This document shows, piece after piece, positions 43,663 to 52,915 of a DNA stretch of 64,000 nucleotides. Source of the DNA: JAUNSR01 sp036655355 (GTDB lineage: Bacteria > Bacteroidota > Bacteroidia > Bacteroidales > JAUNSR01). Positions within the stretch are counted from its first letter, which is position 1, and every line of letters begins with the position of its first letter. Both the position numbers and the translations under genes were made by a program. Under the pieces are notes generated by a model. It made no database searches. It had not been told where the DNA came from and saw only the letters and a program-made list of their open reading frames with translations. The stretch lies in assembly GCA_036655355.1 (NCBI GenBank), contig JAVVQG010000010.1:1-64000 (forward strand), in the 5' to 3' direction.

Positions 43663-45393
43663 TTATTTTGCTTTGTTCACCCACTCGCTTACAACATCCA
43701 GCGAAGGATTGCTCAATTCAAGCTTGTATTTCTTGTTGAGTCCGCAGATTTCCTGGTGCAGTTTGTTCGGTACTGCCTCGGCAAGATCTTCGATAGTCAG
43801 GTAGCCGGCTTTCTGAATAGGGGCAACCCATTCTTCAGACACACCGATCTCCATGAATTTAGCGGGAGCGTCTTTTTTCACCACTTTCTCCGGACGCATC
43901 TGAGGGAAGAACAACACTTCCTGGATGGTTGTCTGACCGGTCATCAACATCACCAGACGGTCCATACCGATACCCATGCCTGAAGTAGGAGGCATACCGT
44001 ATTCAAGAGAGCGAACAAAGTCCATATCGATAAACATCGCTTCGTCATCTCCTTTTTCGCTCAGTTTCAACTGATCTTGGAAACGGCCCAACTGATCGAT
44101 CGGGTCGTTCAGTTCCGAGTATGCGTTACATAGCTCTTTTCCGTTAACCATCAATTCGAAACGTTCCGTCAGTTCAGGATTTTCGCGGTGACGTTTACAT
44201 AGTGGAGACATTTCGATCGGATAATCGGTGATGAATGTCGGCTGGATATAATTTCCTTCGCATTTCTCTCCGAAGATCTCGTCGATCAGTTTCCCTTTAC
44301 CCATTGTTTCATCCACCTCGATGCCCAGTTCCGCGCAAACGCCGCGAAGCTGCTCTTCGTTCATGTTTGAAATATCGAAACCGGTAAAGTCAAGGATCGC
44401 CTGCGTCATTGTTTTGCGGGCGAAAGGTGCTTTGAAGCTGATGGTATTCTCACCAACCTTAATATCTGTGGTACCGTTTACATCCATACAGATCTTTTCG
44501 ATCATATTTTCAGTAAAGGTCATCATCCAGTTGTAATCTTTATACGCCACATAGATTTCCATAGCCGTAAACTCTGGGTTGTGCGTACGGTCCATACCTT
44601 CGTTACGGAAGTTCTTGGAGAACTCGTAAACACCCTCGAAACCACCTACGATCAGACGTTTCAGGTAAAGTTCGTTGGCGATACGCAGGTACAAAGGAAT
44701 ATCCAATGCGTTGTGGTGCGTAATGAACGGACGTGCCGAAGCGCCTCCCGGGATCGACTGAAGGATCGGAGTTTCAACTTCGATATACCCCAATGAGTTG
44801 AAGTACTCACGCATTGAAGAGTATACTTTCGTACGTTTAAGGAAGATATCTTTCACTCCTTCATTCACCACGAGGTCAACGTAACGCTGGCGGTAACGCA
44901 TCTCCGGGTCTTCGAAAGCGTCATAAGCAACGCCGTCTTTGTATTTTACGATAGGAAGTGGTTTGATTGATTTGGAAAGGACAGTCAACTCCTGTGCGTG
45001 CACAGAGATTTCGCCCATCTGGGTACGGAATACGTATCCTTTGATTCCGATAAAGTCGCCGATGTCAAGAAGTTTCTTGAATACGGTGTTATAAAGATCT
45101 TTATCCTCACCCGGACAAAGATCGTCACGTGAGATGTACACCTGGATGCGTCCTTCGGAGTCTTGTAACTCTACGAAAGATGCTTTACCCATAATACGGC
45201 GGCTCATGACACGTCCTGCTATACTAACCTGGCGAGGCGATTCCTCATCGTCGCTGAAGTTTTCTTTTATCTCGTTTGAATATCCGTTAACAACGTATTC
45301 AGCAGCAGGATACGGGTCGATGCCCAGCTTGCGCATTTCGTCCAAAGAATTTCTTCTGACGATTTCCTGTTCGCTTAATTCCAATATGTTCAT
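43663..45393 (-). CDS. lysS: Class II lysyl-tRNA synthetase
   Basis: Charges tRNA-Lys. The 576-residue protein has an OB-fold anticodon domain (VSIAGRVMSRRIMGKASFVELQDSEGRIQVYI, about 55-85), class II motif 1 and the TP-x-L segment (VETPILQSIPGGASARPFIT), motif 2 (FRNEGMDRTHNPEFTAMEIY) and motif 3 (GMGIGMDRLVMLMTG). The last 70 residues, with VAPIQKAGYLTIEDLAEAVPNKLHQEICGLNKK, form a small C-terminal extension commonly seen in Bacteroidota LysS. It is the first gene of the lysS-gpsA transcript. Confidence 0.97.
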   Translation of the reverse strand: MNILELSEQEIVRRNSLDEMRKLGIDPYPAAEYVVNGYSNEIKENFSDDEESPRQVSIAGRVMSRRIMGKASFVELQDSEGRIQVYISRDDLCPGEDKDLYNTVFKKLLDIGDFIGIKGYVFRTQMGEISVHAQELTVLSKSIKPLPIVKYKDGVAYDAFEDPEMRYRQRYVDLVVNEGVKDIFLKRTKVYSSMREYFNSLGYIEVETPILQSIPGGASARPFITHHNALDIPLYLRIANELYLKRLIVGGFEGVYEFSKNFRNEGMDRTHNPEFTAMEIYVAYKDYNWMMTFTENMIEKICMDVNGTTDIKVGENTISFKAPFARKTMTQAILDFTGFDISNMNEEQLRGVCAELGIEVDETMGKGKLIDEIFGEKCEGNYIQPTFITDYPIEMSPLCKRHRENPELTERFELMVNGKELCNAYSELNDPIDQLGRFQDQLKLSEKGDDEAMFIDMDFVRSLEYGMPPTSGMGIGMDRLVMLMTGQTTIQEVLFFPQMRPEKVVKKDAPAKFMEIGVSEEWVAPIQKAGYLTIEDLAEAVPNKLHQEICGLNKKYKLELSNPSLDVVSEWVNKAK

Positions 45394-45523
45394 TTATGTA
45401 AACTATTTTGCAAATTCCTTGCAAAACTACAAAACTTTGCTCTAAATAGCTGTGTTTTATGGGTGAAAATATAATAAAGAGGGGCTATTTAATAGGCAAA
45501 ATATCCCAAAAGGCGGGAGATAA

Positions 45524-46240
45524 TCAGGAATTCAATTCCTGTGCAACGATTTCTTCCTCTTGCGCAGTGTAAGAAATCTGCTGCAAGGCGTAGCGGTCGA
45601 GGATCTCGATCTCTTTGGAATTGAAGTCGATAATCTGCATATCTTTCAATTCGTTGAGTGCGAACAGAAATACGGAACGCTGTACGCCGAAGAAGGTATA
45701 CAAATCTTTCTGTTTGCAGGTGATGCGGATGTTGCTCGCTTTCCGGTTGGTGTAGTTCAGCATCCAACAGGCCAGTTTTTCTTTCATATCGCCCGAGGTG
45801 AAAAACGAAAACGAGTCAAAGCATTTCTGCGAACGGTTGGAGGTGATGTTCAGCATGTTCAACAGAAAGATCTCTTCACTTTGCATTAGGGTGATAAAGG
45901 TGCGTTTGTCAATCTGCATGATCCCCACATCCTCCAGCGCGATGATGTTGAAAGGATACGAGGTGGAGGCCCCGAACAGAAAATTGGGCGCAATCACGTT
46001 GGGTGCTTCAAACTCTTCCGAGATTTTCATCTTCCCGTTTAAGTTGGTCATTTCCGTGCGGATTCTTCCTGAGATCAGAAATTTGAGATGGGTGCACTGC
46101 TCTCCGGCCGTAACGATTTGGCTTCCCGCCGGGTATTTTAGAAAGTGGAATTTCGTCTTCTCGATTAATTCTCCCAATCTGGCTCTGTTTATTCCTTGAA
46201 AAAGTGGCAATTGTAGCAAAAGATCGTACATATCTGACAT
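45524..46240 (-). CDS. Crp/Fnr-family transcriptional regulator
   Basis: 238-residue regulator with an N-terminal cyclic-nucleotide-binding-like domain (LPLFQGINRARLGELIEKTKFHFLKYPAGSQIVTAGEQCTHLKFLISGRIRTEM) and a C-terminal winged helix (FFGVQRSVFLFALNELKDMQIIDFNSKEIEILD). No cysteine cluster typical of Fnr is seen, and the cAMP-binding R-x-x signature is not evident, so the effector is unknown. The ATG at 46240 (MSDMYDLL) was chosen; a TTG seven codons upstream is less likely. It diverges from the MarC-type gene. Confidence 0.88.
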   Translation of the reverse strand: MSDMYDLLLQLPLFQGINRARLGELIEKTKFHFLKYPAGSQIVTAGEQCTHLKFLISGRIRTEMTNLNGKMKISEEFEAPNVIAPNFLFGASTSYPFNIIALEDVGIMQIDKRTFITLMQSEEIFLLNMLNITSNRSQKCFDSFSFFTSGDMKEKLACWMLNYTNRKASNIRITCKQKDLYTFFGVQRSVFLFALNELKDMQIIDFNSKEIEILDRYALQQISYTAQEEEIVAQELNS

Positions 46241-46427
46241 GAGAATAGAATTAAGGTGCAAATTAATTTAACTTATGTATTATAAAAACATAAAACTACC
46301 TAAATTGTTCTATAAATATTAATTTAATTGAGATTTATTAATTGATCTATCCGTTTTGTTAAAATAAAGGTTTTGATTTGAGGATTTGTGTTAATCTGTT
46401 GGAGAAAGAAATTTCGCATTTAATTCT

Positions 46428-46435
46428 TAACTTTG
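46428..46435 (+). promoter_or_regulatory. Candidate -7 box for the MarC-type gene
   Basis: TAACTTTG followed by TTA matches TAnnTTTG. Transcription would start near 46442, just upstream of the ATG at 46468. This rules out the longer upstream reading frame as the real N-terminus. Confidence 0.5.
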
Positions 46436-46467
46436 TTATTACAATTTATACTAATACATATATAATT

Positions 46468-47079
46468 ATGCCGTTGATGTTTAATTTTCAGGAAACACTG
46501 AGTGCTTTCGTGGTGTTGTTTGCAGTGATCGATATAACCGGATTGACTCCGATTCTAATTGAGTTGCAACGAAAATCGGGTCCCATTCATGCCGGAAAAG
46601 CCGCAATATTCTCCTTGGGTACGTTGTTGGCGTTCCTCTTTGTTGGAGATTTGTTGCTGAAACTATTCGGAGTGGACATCTCATCGTTTGCCGTTGCGGG
46701 TGCGATTATTCTTTTTGCCATGGCGATGGAGATGATTCTGGGGATTGAACTTTTCAAATTCGACGGTCCGGCGGGATCCACCACTATCGTGCCCGTTGTG
46801 TTTCCTTTCATTGCCGGAGCGGCTTCCTTTACCACGCTTTTGTCGCTGCGAGCCGAATACAACATACTGAACATCATTATCGCCCTCGTGCTGAATATCG
46901 CGTTGGTGTATGTGGTGATCAAAAAGGTTTACCTGTTGGAACGGATACTCGGAAAAGGCGGGATTTATGTATTGCGTAAGTTCTTCGGTATCATTCTTCT
47001 GGCCATCTCGGTGAAGCTCTTTACATCGAATCTGGCCTCATTGCTCTCCTCATTGCATGTGTTGACACTCTCTGAATAA
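46468..47079 (+). CDS. MarC-family integral membrane protein
   Basis: 203 residues with about six membrane helices (FNFQETLSAFVVLFAVIDITGLTPILI at the start; FAVAGAIILFAMAMEMILG; VVFPFIAGAASFTTLLSL). The D-x-x-G-x-x-P in the first helix and the P-x-x-A-G-A segment are MarC/SNARE-associated-type landmarks. The family's transport role is unproven; E. coli MarC is not a drug pump. The ATG at 46468 was chosen because a promoter box overlaps the longer frame. It is followed by a strong terminator. Confidence 0.85.
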   Translation: MPLMFNFQETLSAFVVLFAVIDITGLTPILIELQRKSGPIHAGKAAIFSLGTLLAFLFVGDLLLKLFGVDISSFAVAGAIILFAMAMEMILGIELFKFDGPAGSTTIVPVVFPFIAGAASFTTLLSLRAEYNILNIIIALVLNIALVYVVIKKVYLLERILGKGGIYVLRKFFGIILLAISVKLFTSNLASLLSSLHVLTLSE

Positions 47080-47080
47080 A

Positions 47081-47140
47081 AACAATACCGGTAGGGATTT
47101 CTCGATTTGAAAGAGAAGCTCCTTACCGGTATTTTGTTTT
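47081..47140. terminator. Bidirectional terminator
   Basis: AACAATACCGGTAGGGA (47081-47097) and TCCTTACCGGTATTTTGTT (47120-47138) pair over about 16 bp with small mismatches. It lies between the convergent MarC-type and rhomboid genes. Confidence 0.75.
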
Positions 47141-47188
47141 TACGCAGCATGCTTTCTGCCGAACGGTATCGTATGACGGGTGAATCGC

Positions 47189-47848
47189 TCAGGGGTTGTC
47201 GTCTGAGGGCTTCTTCCAGTAAGGTTCCTCATCGGTTTCAGAATCCTCCTCTTCGTCGTCTGCCGGAAGCGGATCCGGTTGCGGCCCTTTTTTGCGAAAC
47301 AGTACGGCTGCGACCAATCCCGTTATCGCTCCGCTCAGGTGTCCTTCCCACGATACTTTCGGGTCCACGATCTCAGCGATGGGGAACATATTCCAAAGCA
47401 TGCTCCCGTAAAGGAACACAACGATCAGGGCGATTGCCGCCAAACGGGAGTTTTTCCTGAATACGCCACTGAAAAACAGAAAGAAGGCCAAGGCATAGAT
47501 CACGCCGGAAGCACCGATGTGCCAAGCGGGGCGGCCGATGATCCAGGTGAGTAAGCCCGAGCCGAGCCACAGAAAAAGAAGTACGCCGTTTGCGATCTCT
47601 TTGTAAAAATAATAAAGTAGCCATCCTAAAAGCAGAAAGGCAGAACTGTTGGCGAAAAGATGTTTGAATCCGCCGTGTATAAAAGCGGAAGTTATGATTC
47701 CCCATGCCCCTTGTAAAGAGCGCGGAAAGATTCCTCCTTCCGAAAAATCCCACTCCATTCCCCATTGCAATACTTGTACGATCCAGAAGAGAATGACCAA
47801 AAGCGCGGGCGGAACCAATGAAAAAAATGCGCGTTTTTTTATGAACAT
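47189..47848 (-). CDS. Rhomboid-family intramembrane serine protease
   Basis: 219 residues with about six membrane helices. The catalytic pair is Ser114 in H-I-GASGVIYAL and His170 in WEGHLSGAITG. SAFIHGGFKHLFANSSAF (about 54-71) is the conserved H-x-x-x-N region. After the last helix a charged tail of about 30 residues (DDEEEDSETDEE) lies in the cytoplasm. Rhomboids cut membrane proteins within the bilayer; the target is unknown. Confidence 0.93.
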   Translation of the reverse strand: MFIKKRAFFSLVPPALLVILFWIVQVLQWGMEWDFSEGGIFPRSLQGAWGIITSAFIHGGFKHLFANSSAFLLLGWLLYYFYKEIANGVLLFLWLGSGLLTWIIGRPAWHIGASGVIYALAFFLFFSGVFRKNSRLAAIALIVVFLYGSMLWNMFPIAEIVDPKVSWEGHLSGAITGLVAAVLFRKKGPQPDPLPADDEEEDSETDEEPYWKKPSDDNP

Positions 47849-47921
47849 AGGGTGATTGTGAAATAATTTAAATAATTTGACGGCAAAATATAAAAAATAG
47901 ATATATAAAGGGGTGCTGAGC

Positions 47922-47953
47922 GTTGTAAAACAATCGTCTTTTAGCTAAATTTG
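47922..47953 (+). promoter_or_regulatory. Promoter for the alpha-glucan cluster
   Basis: GTTG at 47922-47925, a 20-bp spacer, then TAAATTTG at 47946-47953 match the Bacteroidota consensus with one mismatch in the -33 box. The leader would be about 55 nt. Confidence 0.6.
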
Positions 47954-48013
47954 AGTTGTTAAGAAGCCTTTTTTATATAATATCATAGAATACTTCTATT
48001 TAAATAATTGTTT

Positions 48014-49951
48014 ATGAGCTATTTGAAGTTTGATAAGAACTTAATGATAAACCTTGAACAATCTCTGCCTCTTGAACTACTCCGCACCAACAAGTCCGGA
48101 GCGTATCATTGTACGTCAGTGGTTGATTGCAATACCCGAAAATACCATGGTTTATTGGTGATGCCGGTACCGGCATTGGATGAGGACAATCACGTATTGC
48201 TTTCATCACTCGACGACACGATCGTACAGCGGGGTGCTGAGTTCAACATAGGGATCCATAAGTATGGAGGGGATAACTTTTTCCCGAAAGGCCATAAATA
48301 TATCCGTGAGTTTACTTGCGAAAATATACCCAAGACCATTTACCGCATCGGAGGCGTGATTCTCTCGAAAGAGAAAGTATTTATCGCGCATGAGAACCGT
48401 ATCTTAATAAAATACACCCTTCTGGAAGCGCATTCCCCCACAACCCTCCGGCTGAAGCCGTTCCTTGCGTTTCGCAATGTGAACGAACTGACCCATGAGA
48501 ACGATAAGGTGAATAAATCTTACGAAGTGATTGATAACGGCATCCGTTCCTGCCTGTATGAGGGGTATCCCGGATTGTATATGCAGCTGAACAAGACACC
48601 ACAATTCATTTCGAATCCCGATTGGTATCGAGGCATCGAATACCCGAAGGAGCAGGAGCGTGGGTATGAATATAAAGAGGATCTCTTCGTGCCGGGGTAT
48701 TTTGAGGTAACGATCGCCAAAGGTGAGGAGATTATCTTCTCGGCAGGCGAATCGGCTGTATCTCCCCGTTCGCTGAACCACATGTTCACCAAAGAGATGA
48801 CAGCGCGAACTCCCCGTTCCAGTTTTTACAACTGCCTGAAAAATTCGGCCGAACAATTTTATAATAAAAAGGGGCGCCATCAGTATCTGCTGGCAGGATA
48901 CCCTTGGTTTCATGTGAGAGCCCGCGATACGTTTATCGCCCTTCCGGGTACAACGTTGGTGTTGGGCGATGAGAAGCAGTTCGAATCGATTATGGATACG
49001 GCAGCCGCTGCTCTTCGTGCGTTTATGGATAAAGGGCATGAGCACGAGGTGATTAAAGAGATTGATGCGCCGGATGTGTTGCTTTGGGCATCTTGGGCCA
49101 TTCAGCAATATGCGGAATTCACCTCTTTGGAGCGCGCTAGAGCGAAATACGGTACGTTACTCCAGAAAATAATGGAATACCTGATGTCATCCCGTCACCC
49201 GAATCTGTTCCTTCATAACAACGGTCTGCTTTATTCGAACGGAACGGAGAAAGCGATTTCGTGGATGAATGCCATGGAGAATAATAAGCCGGTAACTCCG
49301 AGAACGGGTTATTTGGTGGAATTCAATGCCTTGTGGTATAATGCGCTTCTCTTTGCAGAGGAGATGCTGAAAGGAACCGATCATGAGCAGCGTGGCGACG
49401 TGTACGGCAAAGAGGCTGAAAAAGTAGCCGTGTCATTTGTAGATACCTTTGTGAACGAACACGGATATCTGTACGATTATGTTTCCGGTTATTACTCCGA
49501 TCTGAGCGTACGTCCGAACATGTTGGGGGCGATTGCACTGAAATACTCTCCTTTGAGTAAATCGCAGCGTAAGCAAGTGCTCGATGTGGTTACCCGCGAA
49601 TTGCTCACTCCGAAAGGGATTCGCTCGCTGAGTCCGAAGTCTGAAGGTTATAACCCGTATTATGTGGGGAACCAGCAGGAGCGAAATTACGCGTATCATC
49701 AGGGTACGGCTTGGCCGTGGCTGATGGGTGCGTATACCGAAGCCTACCTGCGTATTTTCGGGCGAAGCGGTTTGTCATTCTTGGAGCGTAAGATGATCGG
49801 ATTCGAGGATGAGATGTCAAACCACTGCATCGGAACGTTATCCGAACTGTATGACGGAAATCCCCCTTTTACCGGTCGCGGTGCAATCTCTACGGCGATG
49901 AATGTCGGTGAGGTCTTACGGGCCTTGAATCTTATTGCGAATAAAAAATAA
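48014..49951 (+). CDS. Glycogen debranching enzyme (archaeal type)
   Basis: Cytoplasmic amylo-alpha-1,6-glucosidase-type enzyme of 645 residues. The N-terminal GDE_N domain (about 1-230) has EWLLTN-like LELLRTNKSGAYHCTSVVDCNTRKYHGLLV. The C-terminal (alpha/alpha)6 domain (about 270-640) has GYPWFHVRARDTFIALPG, LIDAPDVLLW-like IDAPDVLLWASWAI, GYLVEFNALWYNALLF, RPNMLGAIAL and YHQGTAWPWLMGAY. The ATG at 48014 was preferred over a TTG at 48008. It is the first gene of a cluster with a GT4 glucan synthase and a GH57 enzyme, an arrangement also known in Bacteroides. It removes branch points from glycogen. Confidence 0.93.
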   Translation: MSYLKFDKNLMINLEQSLPLELLRTNKSGAYHCTSVVDCNTRKYHGLLVMPVPALDEDNHVLLSSLDDTIVQRGAEFNIGIHKYGGDNFFPKGHKYIREFTCENIPKTIYRIGGVILSKEKVFIAHENRILIKYTLLEAHSPTTLRLKPFLAFRNVNELTHENDKVNKSYEVIDNGIRSCLYEGYPGLYMQLNKTPQFISNPDWYRGIEYPKEQERGYEYKEDLFVPGYFEVTIAKGEEIIFSAGESAVSPRSLNHMFTKEMTARTPRSSFYNCLKNSAEQFYNKKGRHQYLLAGYPWFHVRARDTFIALPGTTLVLGDEKQFESIMDTAAAALRAFMDKGHEHEVIKEIDAPDVLLWASWAIQQYAEFTSLERARAKYGTLLQKIMEYLMSSRHPNLFLHNNGLLYSNGTEKAISWMNAMENNKPVTPRTGYLVEFNALWYNALLFAEEMLKGTDHEQRGDVYGKEAEKVAVSFVDTFVNEHGYLYDYVSGYYSDLSVRPNMLGAIALKYSPLSKSQRKQVLDVVTRELLTPKGIRSLSPKSEGYNPYYVGNQQERNYAYHQGTAWPWLMGAYTEAYLRIFGRSGLSFLERKMIGFEDEMSNHCIGTLSELYDGNPPFTGRGAISTAMNVGEVLRALNLIANKK

Positions 49952-50058
49952 ACGATATACAAATGAAATCGCCATAGCTCATCTAAAGTAGAGCTACCCA
50001 ACTAAAGGTATATAGATGGCGCATTTGACCTTGATGTTAAAAAAAAGATTATATACAA
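49950..50058 (+). repeat. Dispersed leader element, copy C (full length)
   Basis: This fills the gap between the debranching enzyme and the glycosyltransferase genes and begins at the stop codon. The first ATATACAAATGAAA starts a mini-ORF M-K-S-P-stop at 49963; the second is the glycosyltransferase start, 96 bp later. CGCCAT and ATGGCG form the outer arms, AGCTC and GAGCT one hairpin, TACC and GGTA another. The core starts at 50007 and ends 28 nt before the gene. Confidence 0.82.
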
Positions 50059-51318
50059 ATGAAAGCATTAATGTTTGGGTGGGAGTTTCCCCCCCATATC
50101 CTTGGCGGATTAGGTACGGCCAGTTACGGGCTGACCAAGGGGATGGCGGCGAATGGTGATATGGATATCACTTTCGTAATTCCCAAACCACATGGAGATG
50201 AGGACAAAGAATTCGCTCACATTATCGGTGCTACGAATACTCCGGTGGTTTATAAGGATGTGGACTGGGATACGGTGCAGCATCGTTTCGGGTATTGCAT
50301 GAACCCTCAGGAGTATTATGATCTGCGTGATCATATCTACGGGGACTTCAGTTACATGCATACCAATGACATGGGGTGTATCGAGTTTTCGGGAAAGTAT
50401 CCAGACAATCTGCTCGAAGAGATCAATAACTACTCCATCGTAGCCGGTGTCATCGCCCGGAAGGAGCAATTCGATGTGATTCATTCACACGACTGGCTCA
50501 CTTATCCGGCGGGAATTCATGCCAAACAAGTTACCGGAAAACCGTTGGTGATTCATGTGCATGCTACGGATTTCGACCGTAGTCGCGGCAATGTGAATCC
50601 CCAGGTATATGCCATTGAGAAGAATGGAATGGACCAGGCGGATCACATCATCACCGTAAGTAACTTGACCCGTCAGACGGTGATTGAGAAGTACCACATC
50701 GATCCTGCCAAAGTGACCACGGTGCATAATGCGGTAGAACCTATGAGCAAGGAGATACAGCACATAGTGGCGAATCGGGGGACCGATGAGAAAGTGGTTA
50801 CGTTTTTGGGACGTATCACGATGCAGAAAGGTCCCGAATATTTTGTGGAAGCTGCGGCTAAAGTACTTCAGCGGGCCAAGAACGTACGCTTTGTGATGGC
50901 CGGAAGCGGCGATATGATGGATGAGATGATTCGTTTGGCAGCCCGTCGCAATATTGCCGATCGTTTTCACTTCACCGGATTTCTGAAAGGGAAACAGGTG
51001 TATGAAATGCTCAAGGTGAGTGATGTGTATGTGATGCCATCGGTATCGGAGCCTTTTGGAATCTCTCCGTTGGAAGCGATGCAGGTAGGGGTTCCTACCA
51101 TTATCTCCAAACAATCCGGTTGTGCTGAGATTCTTGATAATGCGATCAAGGTAGATTATTGGGATATCGATGCCCTTGCCGATGCGATGTACGCGATTAT
51201 TACTTATCCCTCTTTGTATAATTTCATGAAAATCGAAGGAAAAGCCGAGGTGGACGAGATAAAATGGGAATATGCCGGAAAGAAAGTGATTGATATTTAC
51301 AAGAGCCTTCTTCGTTAA
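50059..51318 (+). CDS. GT4-type glycosyltransferase, probable glycogen synthase
   Basis: 419 residues with a GT-B fold. The N-terminal MKALMFGWEFPPHILGGLGTASYGLTKGMA carries the glycine-rich loop found in glycogen synthases. HSHDWLTYPAGIHA and the C-terminal VTFLGRITMQKGPEYFVEAA and MPSVSEPFGISPLEAMQVGVP (the E-x7-E donor-binding motif) mark it as GT4. Between a debranching enzyme and a GH57 enzyme it most likely extends alpha-1,4-glucan. Donor (UDP- or ADP-glucose) is not determined. A full-length dispersed leader element precedes it. Confidence 0.85.
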   Translation: MKALMFGWEFPPHILGGLGTASYGLTKGMAANGDMDITFVIPKPHGDEDKEFAHIIGATNTPVVYKDVDWDTVQHRFGYCMNPQEYYDLRDHIYGDFSYMHTNDMGCIEFSGKYPDNLLEEINNYSIVAGVIARKEQFDVIHSHDWLTYPAGIHAKQVTGKPLVIHVHATDFDRSRGNVNPQVYAIEKNGMDQADHIITVSNLTRQTVIEKYHIDPAKVTTVHNAVEPMSKEIQHIVANRGTDEKVVTFLGRITMQKGPEYFVEAAAKVLQRAKNVRFVMAGSGDMMDEMIRLAARRNIADRFHFTGFLKGKQVYEMLKVSDVYVMPSVSEPFGISPLEAMQVGVPTIISKQSGCAEILDNAIKVDYWDIDALADAMYAIITYPSLYNFMKIEGKAEVDEIKWEYAGKKVIDIYKSLLR

Positions 51319-51425
51319 CGTATCCCGATAAATTATTTAAAACAGGTGATCCCCATCCGTAAGCTCTGATACCCGAAAGCACATGATGTAGGATTCCATC
51401 TGCAAACTTTAATACTACTATTCAG

Positions 51426-52766
51426 ATGAAGACAATCTGTTTCTATTTTCAGATTCATCAGCCGTTTAGGCTTAAAAGATACCGTTTCTTCGATATCGGT
51501 AGTGATCATTACTATTATGATGATTTCAACAATGAAGAAATAATAAAAGATATTGCCCGTAAATCATATTTGCCGGCCAATCAGGCGCTGTTGGATATGA
51601 TCCGGAATTCCGACGGCAAGTTTAAAGTGGCATTCTCGATTTCGGGAGTAGCCTTAGAGCAACTTCAGATTTATGTGCCGGAATTTATTGACAGCATGAA
51701 AGAGCTTGCCGCTACCGGCTGTGTGGAGTTTCTTTCTGAAACCTATTCTCACTCACTCTCTTCCCTTGTGGATCCGGAAGAGTTCGATCGCCAGGTGAAG
51801 ATGCATACAAACCTGATTCAGGAATTGTTCGGACAGACACCTTCGGTACTTCGTAATACCGAGCTGATCTATTCGGACGAGATTGCGGTGCAGATTGCCG
51901 AGATGGGCTTCAAAGGAGTGGTAACCGAAGGGGCAAAGCATATCCTCGGATGGAAGAGTCCGAATTATGTTTATGAATCGGCCGTAGACCCGGAACTGAA
52001 GCTCTTGTTGAAGAATTCGAAACTGAGTGACGATATCTCATTTAACTTCTCAAAATACGATTGGGCGGAATATCCGCTGACCGCTGATAAATTCATGGGT
52101 TGGATCGCAGCGCTTCCTGAAGCGGAAGAGGTTGTGAACCTGTTCCTCAATTATGAAGTGCTTGGTTCGATGCAACCGGCTGCAACCGGAATCTTTGAAT
52201 TCATGAAAGCACTTCCTCGATATGCCGAAGCAAATGGAATCACGTTCTCGACGCCGTCGGAGATTCTGACGAAATACACTCCGGCCGGAGTGTTCTCGGT
52301 ATTGCATCCCATCTCGGGTGCCGATGAGGAGCGCGATACGAGTGCCTGGTTGGGTAACTTGTTGCAGAAAGAAGCCTGCGACAGATTGTATGCGGTAGGC
52401 GAGCGTGTGCGTATGTGCGCAGACCGGGGGATTCTCCAAGATTGGGATTACCTGCAGGCGAGTGATCATTTCTATTACATGAGTACCAAACGCAAATCAG
52501 ACGGAGCGATGCACAAGCTGTTCAGTCCGTACGATTCCCCTTATGAAGCGTTCACCAATTACATGAACGTATTGAGTGATTTCATCATCCGTGTTCAGCA
52601 ACAATTCCCCGAAGCGGTAGAGAACGAAGAGCTGAATGCCTTGTTGAAAACCATCGAGAATCAGGCGATGGAGATACACCGGCTAGAAGATAAGGTTGCC
52701 AAACTGAAAGGAATCGAATCCAAAGCGAAGCGGGGCAAAAGTGTGGTGAAAGCGAAGAAGAAATGA
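51426..52766 (+). CDS. GH57-family alpha-glucan-acting enzyme
   Basis: Cytoplasmic protein of 446 residues. MKTICFYFQIHQPFRLKRY is the N-terminal H-Q-P motif of GH57. CVEFLSETYSHSL is motif 2, PSVLRNTELIYSDEIA motif 3 (candidate nucleophile Glu) and NLFLNYEVLGSMQ motif 4. The family includes alpha-amylase, 4-alpha-glucanotransferase and branching activities; which one applies is not clear. The C-terminal 50 residues form a coiled coil (LLKTIENQAMEIHRLEDKVAKLK) ending in a lysine-rich tail. It is the last gene of the glycogen cluster. Confidence 0.9.
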   Translation: MKTICFYFQIHQPFRLKRYRFFDIGSDHYYYDDFNNEEIIKDIARKSYLPANQALLDMIRNSDGKFKVAFSISGVALEQLQIYVPEFIDSMKELAATGCVEFLSETYSHSLSSLVDPEEFDRQVKMHTNLIQELFGQTPSVLRNTELIYSDEIAVQIAEMGFKGVVTEGAKHILGWKSPNYVYESAVDPELKLLLKNSKLSDDISFNFSKYDWAEYPLTADKFMGWIAALPEAEEVVNLFLNYEVLGSMQPAATGIFEFMKALPRYAEANGITFSTPSEILTKYTPAGVFSVLHPISGADEERDTSAWLGNLLQKEACDRLYAVGERVRMCADRGILQDWDYLQASDHFYYMSTKRKSDGAMHKLFSPYDSPYEAFTNYMNVLSDFIIRVQQQFPEAVENEELNALLKTIENQAMEIHRLEDKVAKLKGIESKAKRGKSVVKAKKK

Positions 52767-52810
52767 ACTTCTACTGATTTTTAGTGCATTATTTGAAAAT
52801 AGAAAAATAT

Positions 52811-52856
52811 AAAAGGGAAGGGTGAACCACAACAAACGGTTCACCCTTCTCTTTTA
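52811..52856. terminator. Bidirectional terminator
   Basis: AAAAGGGAAGGGTGAACC and GGTTCACCCTTCTCTTTT pair over about 17 bp. It lies between the convergent GH57 and phosphodiesterase genes. Confidence 0.88.
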
Positions 52857-52915
52857 TTTGCACATCGTTAATTTAGAAATGCACCCGATTTGATGCCTGC
52901 GATTGTATCCTTCTT

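Noticed and set aside
46378..46467. 30-residue N-terminal extension of the MarC-type protein
   Set aside because: A -7 promoter box (46428-46435) lies inside it, and the family N-terminus begins at the ATG at 46468.
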